Assembly: GCA_947650285.1 (NCBI GenBank)
Contig: CANTFL010001446.1
Coordinates: forward strand, 485,001-549,000
DNA length: 64,000 nt
From: Hyaloperonospora brassicae
Taxonomy: Eukaryota; Oomycota; Peronosporomycetes; Peronosporales; Peronosporaceae
Reading direction: 5' to 3'
The notes below the pieces were generated by a model, which saw only the letters and a program-made list of their open reading frames with translations, had not been told where the DNA came from and ran no database searches. Shown in pieces: positions 62,343-64,000 of the stretch (position 1 is the stretch's first letter; the number at the start of each line of letters is the position of its first letter). Made by a program: the position numbers and the translations under genes.

Positions 62343-62885
62343 CTAGTTGCTCATGAACTGCTTGTTCGCTGCAAAGGCCTCGATTGACGCCTTGCCCAAG
62401 GGCGACGAGAGACAGTACGCCTGCAATCTCTTCATCATAGACGTGTCGAGCCTCGCAGGCACGACTGGATCCTTGCCAGAGATGTAGTTGAAAATGTCGA
62501 TCGTCTCCTCGTTCAGAATGTCCTCGTACTGCTGCAGCTCCTCACTCGAGAGCTGCATGACATTTTGACTGGCCCAGCGGCCAAGCAGCAGGTCCACCTC
62601 CAGCCAGCCGCGTTGCTTGCTGCGGTAGATGACGCGCTTGCGGTTCGCCTCGTCTGCGTCGATCTCGTGCTCGCCCTGACTCGACGCGCGGAAGGCGCTC
62701 GTGGCGGTATGATGGGCCGCGAGAATGGCTGCATGGCGTTCGCGCGCCTTTCGCGCCTGCTCTTTCGACACGCCTTGCGGCAACGCGCTGTTGCGGGCGT
62801 CTGCCTCTGTAGCCACGAAGCGCTGCGTCTGACGGTGGAAGCCACGACGCGCTGCCGCGATGGCGCGAGTCGAAGCGACGTTCAT
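62343..62885 (-). CDS. SDHAF2: Succinate dehydrogenase assembly factor 2, second copy
   Basis: 180-residue protein from the ATG at 62885, identical to the copy at 24275-24817 except S to I in the presequence (STRAIAAARRG). All core motifs are intact (RGWLEVDLLLGRWA, NYISGKDP), so both copies look functional. It is divergent from the second V-ATPase E copy. If the duplication is an assembly error, the two copies are alleles of a single gene. Confidence 0.9.
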   Translation of the reverse strand: MNVASTRAIAAARRGFHRQTQRFVATEADARNSALPQGVSKEQARKARERHAAILAAHHTATSAFRASSQGEHEIDADEANRKRVIYRSKQRGWLEVDLLLGRWASQNVMQLSSEELQQYEDILNEETIDIFNYISGKDPVVPARLDTSMMKRLQAYCLSSPLGKASIEAFAANKQFMSN

Positions 62886-63085
62886 GTCCGGGAGCGCCTC
62901 GAGCAGTTTGGTGCGATGAAATGCTGCCGCGGGATTGGCCAATCGAGTGGGCGTCGGCGGTATTCGATCAAGTACGAACGCTCGCGAAGGATCTCTCGCG
63001 AAGAGAGCAGAGGGCGCACGTCGGGCCGTTTGTTGTACCGCATTCGCTCGAAAAGCGCATTGCGGAGGAGAGCCAAAGGGGCGAA

Positions 63086-64000
63086 ATGAACGCGAGCGAT
63101 GCGGACCGACAGATTAAGCAGATGGTGAACTTTATTCTGCAGGAAGCGCACGAGAAAGCCAACGAGATTCGCATTAAGGTACACTACCAACACTACTACT
63201 ACTACTACTTCCGCCTCTACTACTACCAAAACTACTGCCTCTACTACTACCGCCTCTACTACTAGTACGATGTTTAGCAGAAGAAGACTTGGAGCTGTCG
63301 AAAGTGTAGTGGAAAGCGTGTCATCTCGAGCGTCTCTGGACAAAAAGACGGCACAGTTGGAACTCGGGAACTATTGTAGAGGCGGTGGAAGCGGTCATAA
63401 AGGGAGAAAGCGTTTGACGTACTGACTGTGTGTGGCCGACTCGGCGGCTCTTGACTGTTGTGATGTGGTGGTAGACGGAGCACGACTTTAATCTGGAGAA
63501 GCAGCTGCTGGTGCACAATGCCAAACTCAAGATCCAAGAAGAGTACAAACGCAAAGAGAAGGAGCGCGAAGTGAACAAGCGCATGTGAGTGGCCTCGTGC
63601 TTTGTTTTGCCTCGAAAAGCAGTGAACAAATAGTAGTGATGGGTGGATCCTGCTCGTGTTGCTGGTGTTATGCAGTGCCCGCTCGGCCGAGATCGGCGCC
63701 TCGCGACGACAAAAGATGATAGCTCGTGACGAGCTGCTGAAGACACTCATTGTGGAGGGCCAAGATCAGCTGAAGGGTTATACGACCTCAGACGACAAGA
63801 ACAAGGAGCTGCTGCGCGAGCTCATCGTGCAAGGCCTGATCAAGCTGTTCGAGACGGAGGTGGTGGTAGCTGTGCGCACTAAGGACGTGCATGCTGCAGA
63901 GACGGTACTGCAAGATGCCACGGCAAAGTACATTGATATTGTGGAGAAGGAGGCCAACCAGGATGTGAGCAACGTCAAGGTGACACTCAACAAGGCTGCT
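63086..64000 (+). CDS. V-type H+-ATPase subunit E, second copy (3' partial)
   Basis: Exons 63086-63178, 63475-63584 and 63676 to the window end, with the same splice sites and phases as the copy at 24074-23001. Exon sequences in view encode the same residues. The window ends inside exon 3, about 150 bp before the expected stop. Intron 1 carries the shortened triplet microsatellite. Confidence 0.93.
63179..63264. repeat. Triplet microsatellite, right-arm copy
   Basis: (TAC)n with interruptions CCGCC, CAAAA and GCCTC. It lies in intron 1 of the second V-ATPase E copy and is about 6 bp shorter than, and arranged differently from, the left-arm tract at 23886-23981. Confidence 0.85.

Larger units (their letters stand above)
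59574..64000 (-). repeat. Right arm of large inverted duplication (runs off window)
   Basis: Reverse-complement copy of 27433-23154. Differences from the left arm are scattered single bases (for example one presequence change in SDHAF2), a few small indels, a different triplet microsatellite at 63179-63264, and one 148-bp insertion of homopolymer-rich sequence at about 60216-60363. The outer end is beyond the window. Confidence 0.95.

Noticed and set aside
1..64000. CRISPR arrays, bacterial operons, rRNA genes
   Set aside because: No regularly spaced short repeats, no Shine-Dalgarno-led operon structure and no rRNA core sequences seen; the genes are eukaryotic with introns.

Overview
The window looks like nuclear DNA of an oomycete, most likely the Phytophthora / downy-mildew lineage (inference). 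The grounds are eukaryotic housekeeping genes with 50-70 bp introns (GT...CTAAC/CTGAC...AG), a secreted RXLR-like effector candidate, Ty3/gypsy pol remains, and a DDE transposon of a type I know from oomycetes. Gene-bearing parts have balanced base composition; about 34-59.5 kb is strongly AT-rich and almost gene-free.

Layout. 0-9 kb is a normal gene cluster: a DHHC palmitoyltransferase (5' end cut by the window edge), an unrecognised multi-exon gene, and a convergent large BRCA2 orthologue with 13 nearly identical BRC repeats. 9-22 kb is repeat-rich, with a solo LTR carrying a perfect 5-bp target duplication and a decayed gypsy element of about 4.4 kb. 22-27.4 kb carries an unrecognised, possibly broken gene, V-ATPase subunit E, and SDHAF2 transcribed divergently from it.

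23.15-27.43 kb recurs in inverted orientation at 59.57-64.0 kb, running off the window end. This gives second, nearly identical copies of V-ATPase E (partial) and SDHAF2 around a 32-kb spacer. The right arm is interrupted by about 148 bp of homopolymer-rich sequence that looks like an assembly or sequencing artefact, so the duplication needs confirming.

Inside the spacer, 28.96-31.22 kb is a decayed copy of the 0-6 kb cluster: DHHC remnant, its 3' flank, then BRCA2 remnant, in the same order and orientation. Next comes an intact secreted RXLR-like candidate at 31.8-32.7 kb, the only intact-looking gene in the spacer. Beyond it lie two near-identical 1.13-kb terminal-inverted-repeat elements in opposite orientation, a 2.3-kb DDE transposon with a broken transposase, and long AT-rich stretches without recognisable genes.

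Functionally the housekeeping genes are unrelated: protein palmitoylation, RAD51-dependent recombination, vacuolar acidification and succinate dehydrogenase maturation. The main themes are duplication, decay and transposon insertion around a single effector-like gene. All identifications are by eye from motifs and domain order; no database search was possible.
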